Notes under the pieces: model-generated | What the model saw: the letters and a program-made list of their open reading frames with translations, nothing else | Database searches by the model: none | Told to the model about the DNA's origin: nothing | Source of the DNA: an uncultured bacterium | GTDB taxonomy: Bacteria > Bacillota > Clostridia > Christensenellales > HGM11417 | Assembly: GCA_905215695.1 (NCBI GenBank) | Contig: CAJMQN010000004.1 | Location: 1-64,000, forward strand | Direction: 5' to 3' | DNA length: 64,000 nt | Part shown: positions 16,820 to 25,588 of the stretch, one piece after another | Layout: every line of letters starts with the position of its first letter | How positions within the stretch are numbered: position 1 is the stretch's first letter | Program-made: the position numbers and the translations under genes

Positions 16820-19207
16820 ATGTTTCGCAAAATTTTAAAAATTTCCGGCATCGTTCTCGCCGCGCTCATACTCGTCATGTTTTTTGTTGTCCTCGGATTT
16901 TGGATTTCCACTTCGGACTACAAATTAGAGGACGAAAAACTCAAACTTAACTATGAAATGACCGCTTTCTATGACGACGCGGGCAATATGATTGAGCGCA
17001 ACGCCTCTGAAGCCTTCAAAATCTCAGAGCTGAAAAAGGAAACTCTGAACGCCTTCATCGCCGTCGAGGACCGCAAGTTTTACGAACACAAAGGCGTCAA
17101 TTTCAAGAGAATTTTGGGCGCCGCACTCAAAAATGTCGCCACCTTTTCCTTTCAGGAAGGCGGCTCTACCATCAGTCAACAGCTCATCAAAAACACGCAT
17201 CTTTCCAACGAAAAAACTTTCAAGCGGAAATTTGCGGAACTTCGCCTGACAAGGGAACTCGAAAAACGCTACACAAAGGACCAAATCCTCGAACTCTACC
17301 TCAATTCCATCTATTTCGGCAAATGCGGATTCGGCATCGCAAACGCTGCCAAGGGTTTTTACGGAAAGACCCCGGAAAAACTGACCCTCGCCGAGAGTGC
17401 GTCCCTTGCCGGCGTCATCAAGTCGCCGAGCATCTACTCTCCCTACCTTCACTATGACAAGTTTCTCGCCAGACGCAATCTCGTCCTGAAACTCATGCTC
17501 GAACAGGAAATGATAGGCAAGTCCGAATACGACCGGGCGGTTTCCGAAACGCCATCCATCTGCGACAAACCGCAACAGAATGCAAACCTCGCCTATCTCA
17601 ACGGCGCACTCGACGAATGCGCCTCCGTACTGAATATTCCCGACAGTCAGATCAACAACCGAAACTTGAGGATTTACACCTATCTGAATGCAAATCAACA
17701 AAAACTTCTCGAATCCGTTTCAAAGAGCCGGATTCAAAGCGCAAAGTACTGCGCAAATACTGATGATAGCATAGTATTTTTAGACAATGAGAGAGCCGCG
17801 GTCACAGCGCTCTATTCTACCAACTATTTTGCAGCGGAGCGAAAACGCCAGCCCGCATCCGCAATCAAGCCCCTGTTGGTCTATGGTCCCGCACTCGAGA
17901 ACGGGCTGATTGAACCCGCAACACTGCTTGAGGACAAAAAGGAAAGCATCGCGGGATTTACCCCTTCCAACTATCACGACAAATATTACGGAACGGTCAG
18001 CGCCCGCTTTGCGCTTGCGAACAGCCTGAACGTTCCGGCGGTCCGTCTTTTAAATGACCTCGGTGTCGATCGAGCCATTCGTTATCTTGAGAAAAACGGT
18101 ATGACGGTAGATGACGGCAGCCGTCACCTAGCGAGCGCTTTGGGAGGCTTTACAGAGGGCATGACGCTCCTTGAACTGTGCAACGGTTACCGCACACTTG
18201 CCTCGGAAGGCGTCTATTGCAAGACAAGATTTATCCGTAAAATCGAAAATGCGGAAGGCAAAGTCCTCTACGATGCGGAAAGGGTGCACGCAAACGGCAG
18301 AGACGAACGACGGGTGTTTTCGGAACAGACAAGTTTTCTTTTAAATGATATGCTCGCGGACTGCGTAAAGAACGGCACCGCAAAAAATCTGCGCACGCTC
18401 TCCATTCCCCTCTGCGCAAAGACGGGCACCAACGGAAACGAAAAGGGAAATCGGGACGCCTACACGATCTCTTACAATCGTGCCTACACAGTCGGTTGTT
18501 GGATTGGCGCGGATACCCCCTTTGACAACAGCATTACGGGGAGCACGCTCCCCTGTCTCGCCGCACGGGACGTCTGGGCGGAACTTTCCAAAAAGGCAGA
18601 CGCATCGGATTGGGGATTCACGCCTCCCGCCGGTGTCACTCGTCAAAGTATCGACGGCGAGACACTCAAAAAAGACCGCCGTTTCGAGCTTGCGGACGAG
18701 AACGCCCCTGAGGGCAGTGTCATCACCGACTATTTCCGCCACGAAATCACTGCCAAATCGGAAAAGTATTCCCGTCCGACAACACGGGATTTCAAAGTGG
18801 AACGCAAGGAAGATATTCTTTCGGTAAGTTTTTTCGGGGAAAAGAAATTTTCTTACCGCGTCTATGACAACTGTTGCGGAGAAAAGACATTGCTCCTCGA
18901 ATGCGAAGGCAAGGATGAGACAGTCAATCTAACAACCGAACCGCTGCACAGTCGCCACAAAATAGCAATCATCGCCGTCTATCGCGAAAAGAATATAGAG
19001 GGCGAACCGCAGAGCTCGGACGAATTTGTATTTTCTTGCAACTTTGTCCCGGATACTGAAACGCCAGAAAACCCAGAACCGCCGCCGACCGACCCGGAAC
19101 CCGAAACCCCCGCGCAGCCGAAAGAAGAGACTCCTTCGCCTCCCGACGACAAAAAAACGCCGTCCGATTCGGAGGAACCCGATTCGGACGACGTTTGGTG
19201 GTGGTAA
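16820..19207 (+). CDS. class A penicillin-binding protein (PBP1A type)
   Basis: Bifunctional peptidoglycan glycosyltransferase/transpeptidase, membrane-anchored. 795 residues: TM helix at about 10-33; GT51 domain with catalytic Glu in AVEDRKFYEHKGV and the EGGSTISQQLIKN and RKFAELRLTRELE motifs; transpeptidase domain with SxxK (SAIK), SxN (SLN) and KTGT; and a Pro/Glu-rich tail ending in a run of tryptophans (VWWW). GAGGTAA precedes the ATG. It is divergent from miaB. Copy E of the dispersed motif lies in the linker before the transpeptidase fold. Confidence 0.95.
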   Translation: MFRKILKISGIVLAALILVMFFVVLGFWISTSDYKLEDEKLKLNYEMTAFYDDAGNMIERNASEAFKISELKKETLNAFIAVEDRKFYEHKGVNFKRILGAALKNVATFSFQEGGSTISQQLIKNTHLSNEKTFKRKFAELRLTRELEKRYTKDQILELYLNSIYFGKCGFGIANAAKGFYGKTPEKLTLAESASLAGVIKSPSIYSPYLHYDKFLARRNLVLKLMLEQEMIGKSEYDRAVSETPSICDKPQQNANLAYLNGALDECASVLNIPDSQINNRNLRIYTYLNANQQKLLESVSKSRIQSAKYCANTDDSIVFLDNERAAVTALYSTNYFAAERKRQPASAIKPLLVYGPALENGLIEPATLLEDKKESIAGFTPSNYHDKYYGTVSARFALANSLNVPAVRLLNDLGVDRAIRYLEKNGMTVDDGSRHLASALGGFTEGMTLLELCNGYRTLASEGVYCKTRFIRKIENAEGKVLYDAERVHANGRDERRVFSEQTSFLLNDMLADCVKNGTAKNLRTLSIPLCAKTGTNGNEKGNRDAYTISYNRAYTVGCWIGADTPFDNSITGSTLPCLAARDVWAELSKKADASDWGFTPPAGVTRQSIDGETLKKDRRFELADENAPEGSVITDYFRHEITAKSEKYSRPTTRDFKVERKEDILSVSFFGEKKFSYRVYDNCCGEKTLLLECEGKDETVNLTTEPLHSRHKIAIIAVYREKNIEGEPQSSDEFVFSCNFVPDTETPENPEPPPTDPEPETPAQPKEETPSPPDDKKTPSDSEEPDSDDVWWW
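17741..17777 (+). repeat. bipartite polar motif, copy E (inside the PBP gene)
   Basis: GCAAAGTACTGCGCAAAT then GCATAGTA, 28 bp apart. It encodes AKYCANTDDSIVFL with ATA, GTA and TTA codons in a gene that otherwise prefers ATC, GTC and CTC. The only in-gene copy whose host gene is on the same strand. Confidence 0.7.
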
Positions 19208-19214
19208 TTCGATA

Positions 19215-20159
19215 TCAGTTCATATCGGGAACAAGGGGACCCGCGAGCTCCTTTAAGAAGAAGAGCTTGCCCGGCATAGTGGGAATCCAGCTCGAAGTCA
19301 CCCAGCGATCGGGTCCGTACCGAAGCGTCATCCACAGGCTCATCCCCTGCCATTGCATCCCGCGCCCGAACACGCCGTCCGCGCCGCCAATGCAGTAGTC
19401 CGCTTGGAACATAAGCCCGGGACCGACGGAGTTCGCGCGGCAGGGAACGAGCGTCGTGCGACTCTTAAAAGAGGTGAGCGCATTCTGCTCAACCGTCAGC
19501 GGATGAAGCTGCGTGGCGATGATATAGGGCTGTTTTTTCCACTCTTCGTCCGTCGCGAATTCTCCGCCCATGAATGGCTCCCAGAAAGCGATATGGCATA
19601 CCCTTCCGATTCCGTACACCAACACAAGTTTTGCGCCCTCTTTTTTGAGCGCGGCAATCTTTTCGGGATAGGTCGGAAGATTTTCCTTCGTCGCGAAATT
19701 GCGCTGATTCTTTGGAACGGTCAACTCTCCGAGCGGCTCATAAAAAGCCTTTTCCATCGCCCGCTGAAAGGAGGCGTCCCCGACAATGGTATTTCCCTCG
19801 GCATCCGCCCATTCGTCCATATTGAAACACCAGACATTCTTGCAGCAAATCTGCCATTCCTTCAGGAAATAGACCGCCCACTTATACATTCCCATTGGTC
19901 CGACGGGCAGGATAAAGGCAATCTTTTCCCCGCGCTCGTTCGCCTTCTTGATTTCGTTCGCGATTTCATGCCCCATCTTGACGTCGAATTCCGAAAGATT
20001 TTCACAGGCAATCGGCGCAAAATCCGCATTCCAAAACTTCTGACGTTCGGCCACCGTCTCCGGCGGGTTCGAACAACAGGCGTCAATCTTCGCAAAATCC
20101 CAGCCCTTCGGATAAAAATCCTCGAGCAAGCTCCCCTTGACCGTACTTAAAAAATCCAT
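19215..20159 (-). CDS. NagB/6-phosphogluconolactonase-fold glucosamine-6-phosphate isomerase-like protein
   Basis: 314 residues. The middle region with AFILPVGPMGMYKWAVYFLKEW and CFNMDEWADAEGN matches the sugar-phosphate isomerase/deaminase fold, but the protein is longer and more divergent than NagB (about 240-270), so the exact substrate is not assigned. It is 16 bp downstream of a PIG-L deacetylase gene, suggesting successive deacetylation and deamination/isomerisation of an N-acetylated amino-sugar derivative. It converges with the PBP gene, 7 bp away. Confidence 0.75.
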   Translation of the reverse strand: MDFLSTVKGSLLEDFYPKGWDFAKIDACCSNPPETVAERQKFWNADFAPIACENLSEFDVKMGHEIANEIKKANERGEKIAFILPVGPMGMYKWAVYFLKEWQICCKNVWCFNMDEWADAEGNTIVGDASFQRAMEKAFYEPLGELTVPKNQRNFATKENLPTYPEKIAALKKEGAKLVLVYGIGRVCHIAFWEPFMGGEFATDEEWKKQPYIIATQLHPLTVEQNALTSFKSRTTLVPCRANSVGPGLMFQADYCIGGADGVFGRGMQWQGMSLWMTLRYGPDRWVTSSWIPTMPGKLFFLKELAGPLVPDMN

Positions 20160-20175
20160 TTTCTACTCCTTATTT

Positions 20176-20901
20176 TTACGGCAGCAGCCGTTTTGTTCTA
20201 ATTCTTCCCCAGCCCATGAATTGCCGGAATCCCTCGGCATATTCGGCGCCGGACTGAAGTCCGCGCATACGGGCGAAAGTTTTGACGGTGTCCTTAAAAT
20301 CAATTCCGTCGTGCTCGCGCATCCATTTCATTTGGCTCTCGTGGCACTCGAGCATCTTCATTTTCACCTCGATTTCCTCCGAAATATCCACGTATTCCGT
20401 AGGCTCGAAGGCAAACCCGCCCAAATTATCCATATAGAACATCGGGCAGACATCTACGATAGCCTCCTCCGGCGGATGGTCGTTCCCGTCCGCGGAATGG
20501 TAATGCGGCAGGCTCGCGCAAAAACTCGCGTCAAAGGCAAGCTTTGACACAGCGACATGGTCGGACATATAGTCGTCCGGCGTATGTGTGATAATGATGT
20601 CGGGTTTGACGTACCGTAAAATATCCGTCAGTTTGTCCCGCATTTCCCGGGACTGATGATAGAGCGTCAGATCCCCTACGTCCATCGTGATCTGCTCCGC
20701 GCCAATCAGTGCGGCGGCACGATCCCCCTCCGCCTTACGCATAGCGCGGAGCTCTTCGGGCTGAATCACCATGTGCCCGAGATTGCCGTTGCAAAGATTG
20801 CACATAACGACCGAATCTCCCCGCTTTGTGTACCTTGCAAGTGTACCTGCGCAGTTGATTTCAATATCGTCCGGATGCGCGGAAATCGCAATGACCTTCA
20901 T
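20176..20901 (-). CDS. PIG-L/LmbE family zinc deacetylase
   Basis: 241 residues. The zinc-binding AHPDD motif is at residues 8-12 and the second metal His in DYMSDHVAV; both are characteristic of N-acetylglucosaminyl deacetylases (MshB, BshB, GlcNAc-PI deacetylase). First gene of a two-gene operon with the NagB-like isomerase, preceded by GGAGGG and a good promoter, and divergent from an AraC-type regulator. A role in amino-sugar catabolism is inferred from this context. Confidence 0.88.
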   Translation of the reverse strand: MKVIAISAHPDDIEINCAGTLARYTKRGDSVVMCNLCNGNLGHMVIQPEELRAMRKAEGDRAAALIGAEQITMDVGDLTLYHQSREMRDKLTDILRYVKPDIIITHTPDDYMSDHVAVSKLAFDASFCASLPHYHSADGNDHPPEEAIVDVCPMFYMDNLGGFAFEPTEYVDISEEIEVKMKMLECHESQMKWMREHDGIDFKDTVKTFARMRGLQSGAEYAEGFRQFMGWGRIRTKRLLP

Positions 20902-20930
20902 AAGCCCTCCTTCAAATCTTTCCGAATCTC

Positions 20931-20970
20931 ATTATATCATTTCCACCCCGAAAGACAACGGAATTCCGTT
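20931..20970 (-). promoter_or_regulatory. promoter of the PIG-L/NagB-like operon with an overlapping palindrome
   Basis: Minus-strand TTGTCT (20953-20958), 16-bp spacer, TATAAT (20931-20936) with an extended TGA. A perfect 14-bp palindrome AACGGAATTCCGTT (20957-20970) overlaps the -35 edge. It is a candidate operator, possibly for the divergent AraC-type protein. Confidence 0.6.
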
Positions 20971-21043
20971 CAAATTATGGGTAAAATTGTTCAATGTTTT
21001 ATAATGCTTTGACTTTTTCTACTTTTTATGATAAGGTTACCCT

Positions 21044-21907
21044 ATGAAGGAAACCAAGCGGTATTATCGCCACAAAATCGAAAATCTGCTCATTGTGAGC
21101 AAAATTGTGACGATTCACTATTTCAAACTTCGCCCGGGCTTTTTTCACGAACCCGAACGGCACGATTTCTGCGAACTTGTCTATGCGGACAAGGGCACTG
21201 CGTTTGTTCTGCGGGAGGGCGAGAGAATTTCTCTGCGTCAGGGCGAAGCAATCTTTCACCCCCCTCTCGAACTTCACGCACTCGGTGCGGACAGCGTTGC
21301 CAACGTCTTTATCATCTCCTTTGTCTGCGCGTCCGAAGCCCTGAAAACATTTGAGAACAGACTTATCAAATTTCCGGCGACCTGTCGGCACTATGTCGGC
21401 GACATCATCGAAGAGGCGCGTTCCACCTTTCGTCTCCCCGAATTCGACCCCGAACTTCTCAAACTCGAGCTTGCGGAACACCCCCGCCTCGGCGGTCAGC
21501 AGCTCATCAGAGTCTATCTCGAATCTCTCCTGATTCTACTCCTTCGCGAACTGGACGGCGACGCGGGCACCTTTCTTCCGCAAAACGAAATCGGCGCCTC
21601 CCTCGCCGCAGACGTCTGCGAATACCTCTCCGAAAATCTCCGTTCGGGGCTCAGCCTCGCGGAAATCTGCCGCCGTTTCGGGTACGGCAAGACGCGACTC
21701 TCCACCCTTTTTGCAGAAGCGACAGGCGTACCCGTCATGAAATACTATACCGCCCTCCGCATCGAAGAGGCAAAAAAACTGCTTCTCTCCGGTCTCACCG
21801 TCAGACAGGTTTCGGATGAACTCGGATTCGATACCCCGAATTATTTTTCCAAAACCTTCCGCAGAATTACGGGCGAAACACCGGGTAATTTTAAAAAAAT
21901 AGGATAA
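21044..21907 (+). CDS. AraC-family transcriptional regulator with N-terminal cupin
   Basis: 287 residues. The N-terminal cupin sensor (residues about 25-110, HDFCELVYADKGTAFVLREGERISLRQGEAIFHPPLELHAL) is followed by a double helix-turn-helix from about residue 185 (GLSLAEICRRFGYGKTRLSTLF, VRQVSDELGFDTPNYFSKTFRRITGETPGNF). It is divergent from the PIG-L/NagB-like operon, the likely target. The ligand is probably a sugar or phosphosugar, by analogy only. Confidence 0.9.
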   Translation: MKETKRYYRHKIENLLIVSKIVTIHYFKLRPGFFHEPERHDFCELVYADKGTAFVLREGERISLRQGEAIFHPPLELHALGADSVANVFIISFVCASEALKTFENRLIKFPATCRHYVGDIIEEARSTFRLPEFDPELLKLELAEHPRLGGQQLIRVYLESLLILLLRELDGDAGTFLPQNEIGASLAADVCEYLSENLRSGLSLAEICRRFGYGKTRLSTLFAEATGVPVMKYYTALRIEEAKKLLLSGLTVRQVSDELGFDTPNYFSKTFRRITGETPGNFKKIG

Positions 21908-21909
21908 AA

Positions 21910-21939
21910 AAAAGCGCACCTTTCGATGCGCTTTTATAC
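21910..21939. terminator. terminator between araC-type gene and htpG
   Basis: 9-bp perfect arms AAAAGCGCA / TGCGCTTTT with an 8-nt loop between convergent genes; A-rich and T-rich flanks allow use from both sides. Confidence 0.8.
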
Positions 21940-21946
21940 TCCAACA

Positions 21947-23854
21947 TTATTCTCCGATGAGCTTGCAAAGATCGTCCGTATATGCCGAAGGATTCTCAAG
22001 CGTCAGCCCCTCGATGAGCTGCGCCTGACAGTACAGCACACGGCTGAGCGTCTCCGCCTTATCCTTATCAGAACCGACTAAACTCTTGAGCCGGGCATAG
22101 ACCGGGTGTTCGCGATTTAGTTCGAGAACGCGCTGCGCCTTCACTTCGCCGCCGTTCGGCACTGCGGAAAGTGTCTTCTCCATTTCGAGCGAAATCTCTC
22201 CCGCCGCCGATAGGCAGACCGGGTGCGATTTCAGTTTTGCCGAAATCTTGACGTCCGAAACCTTATCTTTTAACGCTTCCTTTACAAAATCGAGAACCTC
22301 TTTCTCATCTTCAGGCGTTTCAGGCTTCTTTTCGTCGATTCCGAGGTCTTCCGACGAGGAAATGGATTTGAACTCCTTTTTGTCGTATTCATGGAGCATT
22401 TTGACCATGAATTCGTCCACATTCTCGGTGAAACAGAGAATGTCATACCCTTTATCGCGCACAAGCTCGGTCTGCGGCAGATTGCGAATCGCTTCGACAC
22501 TTTTCCCGCAGGCGTAATAGATATACTTCTGTTCCTCCTTCATTCCTTTGACGTACTCGGCAAGGGTCACCTTTTTGCCCTCCGCAAGACTGTCGAACAG
22601 CAAAAGGTCTTGGAGCAATTCTTTTTTAGAACCGTACGAATTGTAGATTCCGAATTTCAGTTGAACGCCGAAATTTTTAAAGAAGGTCTCGTATTTTTCG
22701 CGGTCGCTCGCCAACATGTCCGCGAGCTCCGATTTGATTTTCTTTTCGAGATTGGTCTCGATGAGCCGAAGAACTCGGTTGTGTTGCAGCGTCTCGCGGG
22801 AAATATTGAGGGAGACATCCTGCGTATCCACAACGCCCTTGACAAAGCTGAAGAAATCCGGCAGGAGATCCGCACAGCGGTCCATAATAAGAACTCCGTT
22901 CGTATAGAGCGAGAGCCCTTTTTCAAAGTCCTTGGAATAGTAGTTGAACGGAACTTCGGCGGGCACAAATAATAATGCCTGATAGGAGACTGCGCCCTCC
23001 GCGCTCGTGCGGATTACCCTCGCAGGGTCCTTAAAATCAAAGAATTTATTTTTATAAAAGTCGTTCAACTCTTCGTCGGTAACTTCGCTCTTCTTTTTCT
23101 TCCAAATCGGAACAAGGCTGTTGAGAGTATCGACCTCTTTGACGGTCTCATACTTCCCCTCTTCGCCCTCCTTGGGAACGCTTTTCTCCACTTCCATTTT
23201 AATGGGATAGCGGATATAATCCGAATACTTTTTAATCAGCTCGCGAATCCGGTATTCCTGAAGAAAATCGTCGTAGTGTTCTTCCTCCGTATCCTTTTTG
23301 ACATAGAGCACGACGTCCGTGCCGCAGGAAGATTTTGCCTCTTCGGAATTTGCCTCGCGCACTGTATAGCCTTCCGCGCCGTCTGACTCCCAGACAAAGG
23401 TCTTATCCGAAGTATAGCTGCGCGAAATCACTTTGACCCGATCCGCAACCATGAATCCGGAATAGAATCCCACTCCGAACTGACCGATGATACCGATATC
23501 CTCGGTTGCCCCGTCTTCCTTTTGGGGCTTGTCCGCCGCCTTTGCATTCTGTTTGAAATCGAGCGAACCGCTATGCGCAATCACGCCGAGATTCTCCTCG
23601 AGCTCCGTCTCCGTCATACCGCAGCCGTTATCCGAAATCGTGAGCGCCCGACTCTCCTTATCCGCAGTAATCCGAATCGCAAAATCCTCCCGAGCAAAGC
23701 CGCTCAGATTTTCCGACAGGGACTTGAAATACAACTTGTCAATCGCGTCGCTCGCGTTGGAGATGAGTTCCCGCAAAAAAACTTCCTTGTGCGTGTAAAT
23801 CGAGTTGATCATCAGATCCAAGACCCGTTTTGACTCCGCCTTAAACTTCTTCAT
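21947..23854 (-). CDS. htpG: chaperone HtpG (Hsp90)
   Basis: ATP-dependent chaperone. The start is the ATG at 23854 (MKKFKAESKRVLDLMINSIYTHKEVFLRELISNASDA..., canonical); GGAGG is 6 nt upstream, and an upstream in-frame extension is not supported. 635 residues: GHKL N-domain with SNASDAIDK, DNGCGM and GQFGVGFYSGFMVADRV, then middle and C-terminal dimerisation domains. Directly preceded by a CIRCE operator and a sigma-A-type promoter, so HrcA control is expected. Confidence 0.97.
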   Translation of the reverse strand: MKKFKAESKRVLDLMINSIYTHKEVFLRELISNASDAIDKLYFKSLSENLSGFAREDFAIRITADKESRALTISDNGCGMTETELEENLGVIAHSGSLDFKQNAKAADKPQKEDGATEDIGIIGQFGVGFYSGFMVADRVKVISRSYTSDKTFVWESDGAEGYTVREANSEEAKSSCGTDVVLYVKKDTEEEHYDDFLQEYRIRELIKKYSDYIRYPIKMEVEKSVPKEGEEGKYETVKEVDTLNSLVPIWKKKKSEVTDEELNDFYKNKFFDFKDPARVIRTSAEGAVSYQALLFVPAEVPFNYYSKDFEKGLSLYTNGVLIMDRCADLLPDFFSFVKGVVDTQDVSLNISRETLQHNRVLRLIETNLEKKIKSELADMLASDREKYETFFKNFGVQLKFGIYNSYGSKKELLQDLLLFDSLAEGKKVTLAEYVKGMKEEQKYIYYACGKSVEAIRNLPQTELVRDKGYDILCFTENVDEFMVKMLHEYDKKEFKSISSSEDLGIDEKKPETPEDEKEVLDFVKEALKDKVSDVKISAKLKSHPVCLSAAGEISLEMEKTLSAVPNGGEVKAQRVLELNREHPVYARLKSLVGSDKDKAETLSRVLYCQAQLIEGLTLENPSAYTDDLCKLIGE

Positions 23855-23883
23855 GCCATGCCTCCGGTCAAATAATTTTACGC

Positions 23884-23910
23884 TTGGCACTCTTTTATAT
23901 AGAGTGCTAA
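23884..23910. promoter_or_regulatory. CIRCE element (HrcA operator)
   Basis: Inverted repeat TTGGCACTC-N9-GAGTGCTAA, one mismatch from the CIRCE consensus TTAGCACTC-N9-GAGTGCTAA, located just downstream of the htpG -10 box and 30 bp before the ATG. Confidence 0.92.
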
Positions 23911-23913
23911 TAT

Positions 23914-23941
23914 ATTATATAACAATCTTTCGGAAAGTCAA
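23914..23941 (-). promoter_or_regulatory. htpG promoter
   Basis: Minus-strand TTGACT (23936-23941), 16-bp spacer, TATAAT (23914-23919). The predicted start falls at the edge of the CIRCE element, as in other HrcA-controlled promoters. Confidence 0.75.
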
Positions 23942-23983
23942 ACGGATTTACAGGTAAAAAATAAAAAAAGCCCTCCCAAATCA

Positions 23984-24817
23984 TTATTCCAATTTCGAAC
24001 TTTTTCCCAAATTACACCGATCGCAAAGTGTTCTCAAATTAGAGGGCTCAGTTTTTCCTCCTCGTGAAACAGGAACGATGTGATCCACATGCAATTTTAC
24101 ACCGTCCGAAGAAGATGAGCCGCAAATTTGGCAACGAAAATGATCTCTCTTAAGAATGTTATATCTCATAGACGGAGTCAATTTTGCTCTTTCCAATCGA
24201 ATTTGATACTCCCTTTTTCCTCGCTCTTCTATCAAATTTTCTGTGCGGCGAACCATATCCTGTATCTCAATAAATCTGTAACGTTCTGTTCTTTGATATG
24301 TATTTCTACCCTGCGGAGACGTGTAAGAGGCTTTGATACAAATCACGGGATTGTCTTCAATCTGTAAAATTTCTTGTTCAAAATACATATTCTCAAGCTT
24401 TATAAACTTTTTCAGTTTTATTTTTAACGCTTTACACGATTCCTCTGTCGCAGTGGAATTTATTTTTATGACCTCTGACATATAAATCTGTTTGGTCTCG
24501 TGATTTTCAAGCGTTTCTTCTTCCAATCGGTGAAACCAATTTAAACGTTTCTCAATATAATGAACAAAATACGTATCCATATCCAGCCGATCCAACTTCT
24601 GTTTGGAAACGCAATATTCTCGTATCATATATAAACTTTCTATTTCAAAATAATGAGTTCTTGCGTTTAACAATTTTAACCATCGCAGCCGTTCGCTGTT
24701 TTCTCGTACGATTGTTTCGCCGCGTTTATTTGTAGTAATCAGAATATCAATTACAATTCCTGCCCCGCAAGCAAACGAGATTACAAGGACAACAATCAGC
24801 ACCCATTCCCAGGACAT
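23984..24817 (-). CDS. membrane-anchored HNH endonuclease-domain protein
   Basis: 277 residues. One TM helix at about residues 5-27; then a charged region of about 195 residues, probably helical at first, with no recognised domain; then a C-terminal HNH nuclease motif at about 224-277 with zinc cysteines C229, C232, C265 and C268 and the H-D-H catalytic core (D245, H246 in HVDHIVPVSRGG). The combination of a membrane anchor and an intact HNH is unusual. The start codon is 1 nt after the stop of the upstream lipoprotein gene, so both form an operon. Base composition is more AT-rich than the flanks. Function unknown; defence or DNA uptake are possibilities only. Confidence 0.75.
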   Translation of the reverse strand: MSWEWVLIVVLVISFACGAGIVIDILITTNKRGETIVRENSERLRWLKLLNARTHYFEIESLYMIREYCVSKQKLDRLDMDTYFVHYIEKRLNWFHRLEEETLENHETKQIYMSEVIKINSTATEESCKALKIKLKKFIKLENMYFEQEILQIEDNPVICIKASYTSPQGRNTYQRTERYRFIEIQDMVRRTENLIEERGKREYQIRLERAKLTPSMRYNILKRDHFRCQICGSSSSDGVKLHVDHIVPVSRGGKTEPSNLRTLCDRCNLGKSSKLE

Positions 24818-24818
24818 A

Positions 24819-25478
24819 CTAAGCCTCTTTGATATAAATTTTTGCGGAATTCAATAAGCGAAAGGAGCTGCCGTACCAATGCTCCCGTTCATTTTTGTAA
24901 TATGACGTCAAAAGAGATGCCATTTCTGAATCAAAATAAAACTCAAATTTTGCTGCGGGAATTCTGTCTCTCAAATATTCTCCGATGAGCGTCACGTCAA
25001 AACTTTCCGAATACGTATCACAATACATTTCGCGATATTTTTTCAATCGTTCCACATCAAAATTTTTACTGATTTCCTGTCCGTTGTAAATAAAAATAAC
25101 ATTCTTTTTCCGGCGCTCTCTCACAATATGCATGAGATCGGTTTTGGGGAAAATTTGTCTGCGAACCTGTTTTTGCTCTTTGTAATCATAAACTGTGAAA
25201 TCCGAATAACCATTCTCCGAAATAGAATACGTTTGGCTTTCATATGCATACCGCTCATTTCCCCACTCGGGCAAATCGTAAACCTGTGATTTTAAGACTG
25301 AAAAAGTTTTCCAGAGAGATAGTCCCTCGTCAATAATTTTTCCCGTATTGTCCTGCGACAGGACTCGTTTATAAATACTGATATTGAAGGAATTTTCCGG
25401 TGTCTTTTCGGGTCCTTGAGCGCAACCCATACAAAAAATTTCAACGGCTACTAACAGAAACAATACCACTTTTTTCAT
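24819..25478 (-). CDS. predicted lipoprotein of unknown function
   Basis: 219 residues. A basic N-terminus and hydrophobic stretch end in CMGC, so Cys19 is the likely lipidated residue, with an atypical Cys at -3. The rest is soluble, rich in Lys, Tyr and Glu, with no family recognised. GGAGGAG precedes the ATG. It is co-transcribed with the membrane HNH protein and divergent from a small XRE regulator; the three form an AT-rich accessory patch between htpG and efp. Confidence 0.65.
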   Translation of the reverse strand: MKKVVLFLLVAVEIFCMGCAQGPEKTPENSFNISIYKRVLSQDNTGKIIDEGLSLWKTFSVLKSQVYDLPEWGNERYAYESQTYSISENGYSDFTVYDYKEQKQVRRQIFPKTDLMHIVRERRKKNVIFIYNGQEISKNFDVERLKKYREMYCDTYSESFDVTLIGEYLRDRIPAAKFEFYFDSEMASLLTSYYKNEREHWYGSSFRLLNSAKIYIKEA

Positions 25479-25559
25479 ATGTTTTCTCCTCCATATTTAC
25501 ATTATATACAGAATTATAACACATATGTAGTATATTTTCAATCTAAATGGGATATATTT

Positions 25560-25582
25560 ATTTTACTTTTGTATAGTAAAAT
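25560..25582. promoter_or_regulatory. inverted repeat, candidate XRE operator
   Basis: ATTTTAC (25560-25566) and GTAAAAT (25576-25582) separated by 9 bp, 6 bp before the ATG of the XRE gene. It overlaps a TATAGT -10-like box at 25572-25577. No ribosome site follows, so the message may be leaderless and autoregulated. Confidence 0.45.
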
Positions 25583-25588
25583 AGTGTT

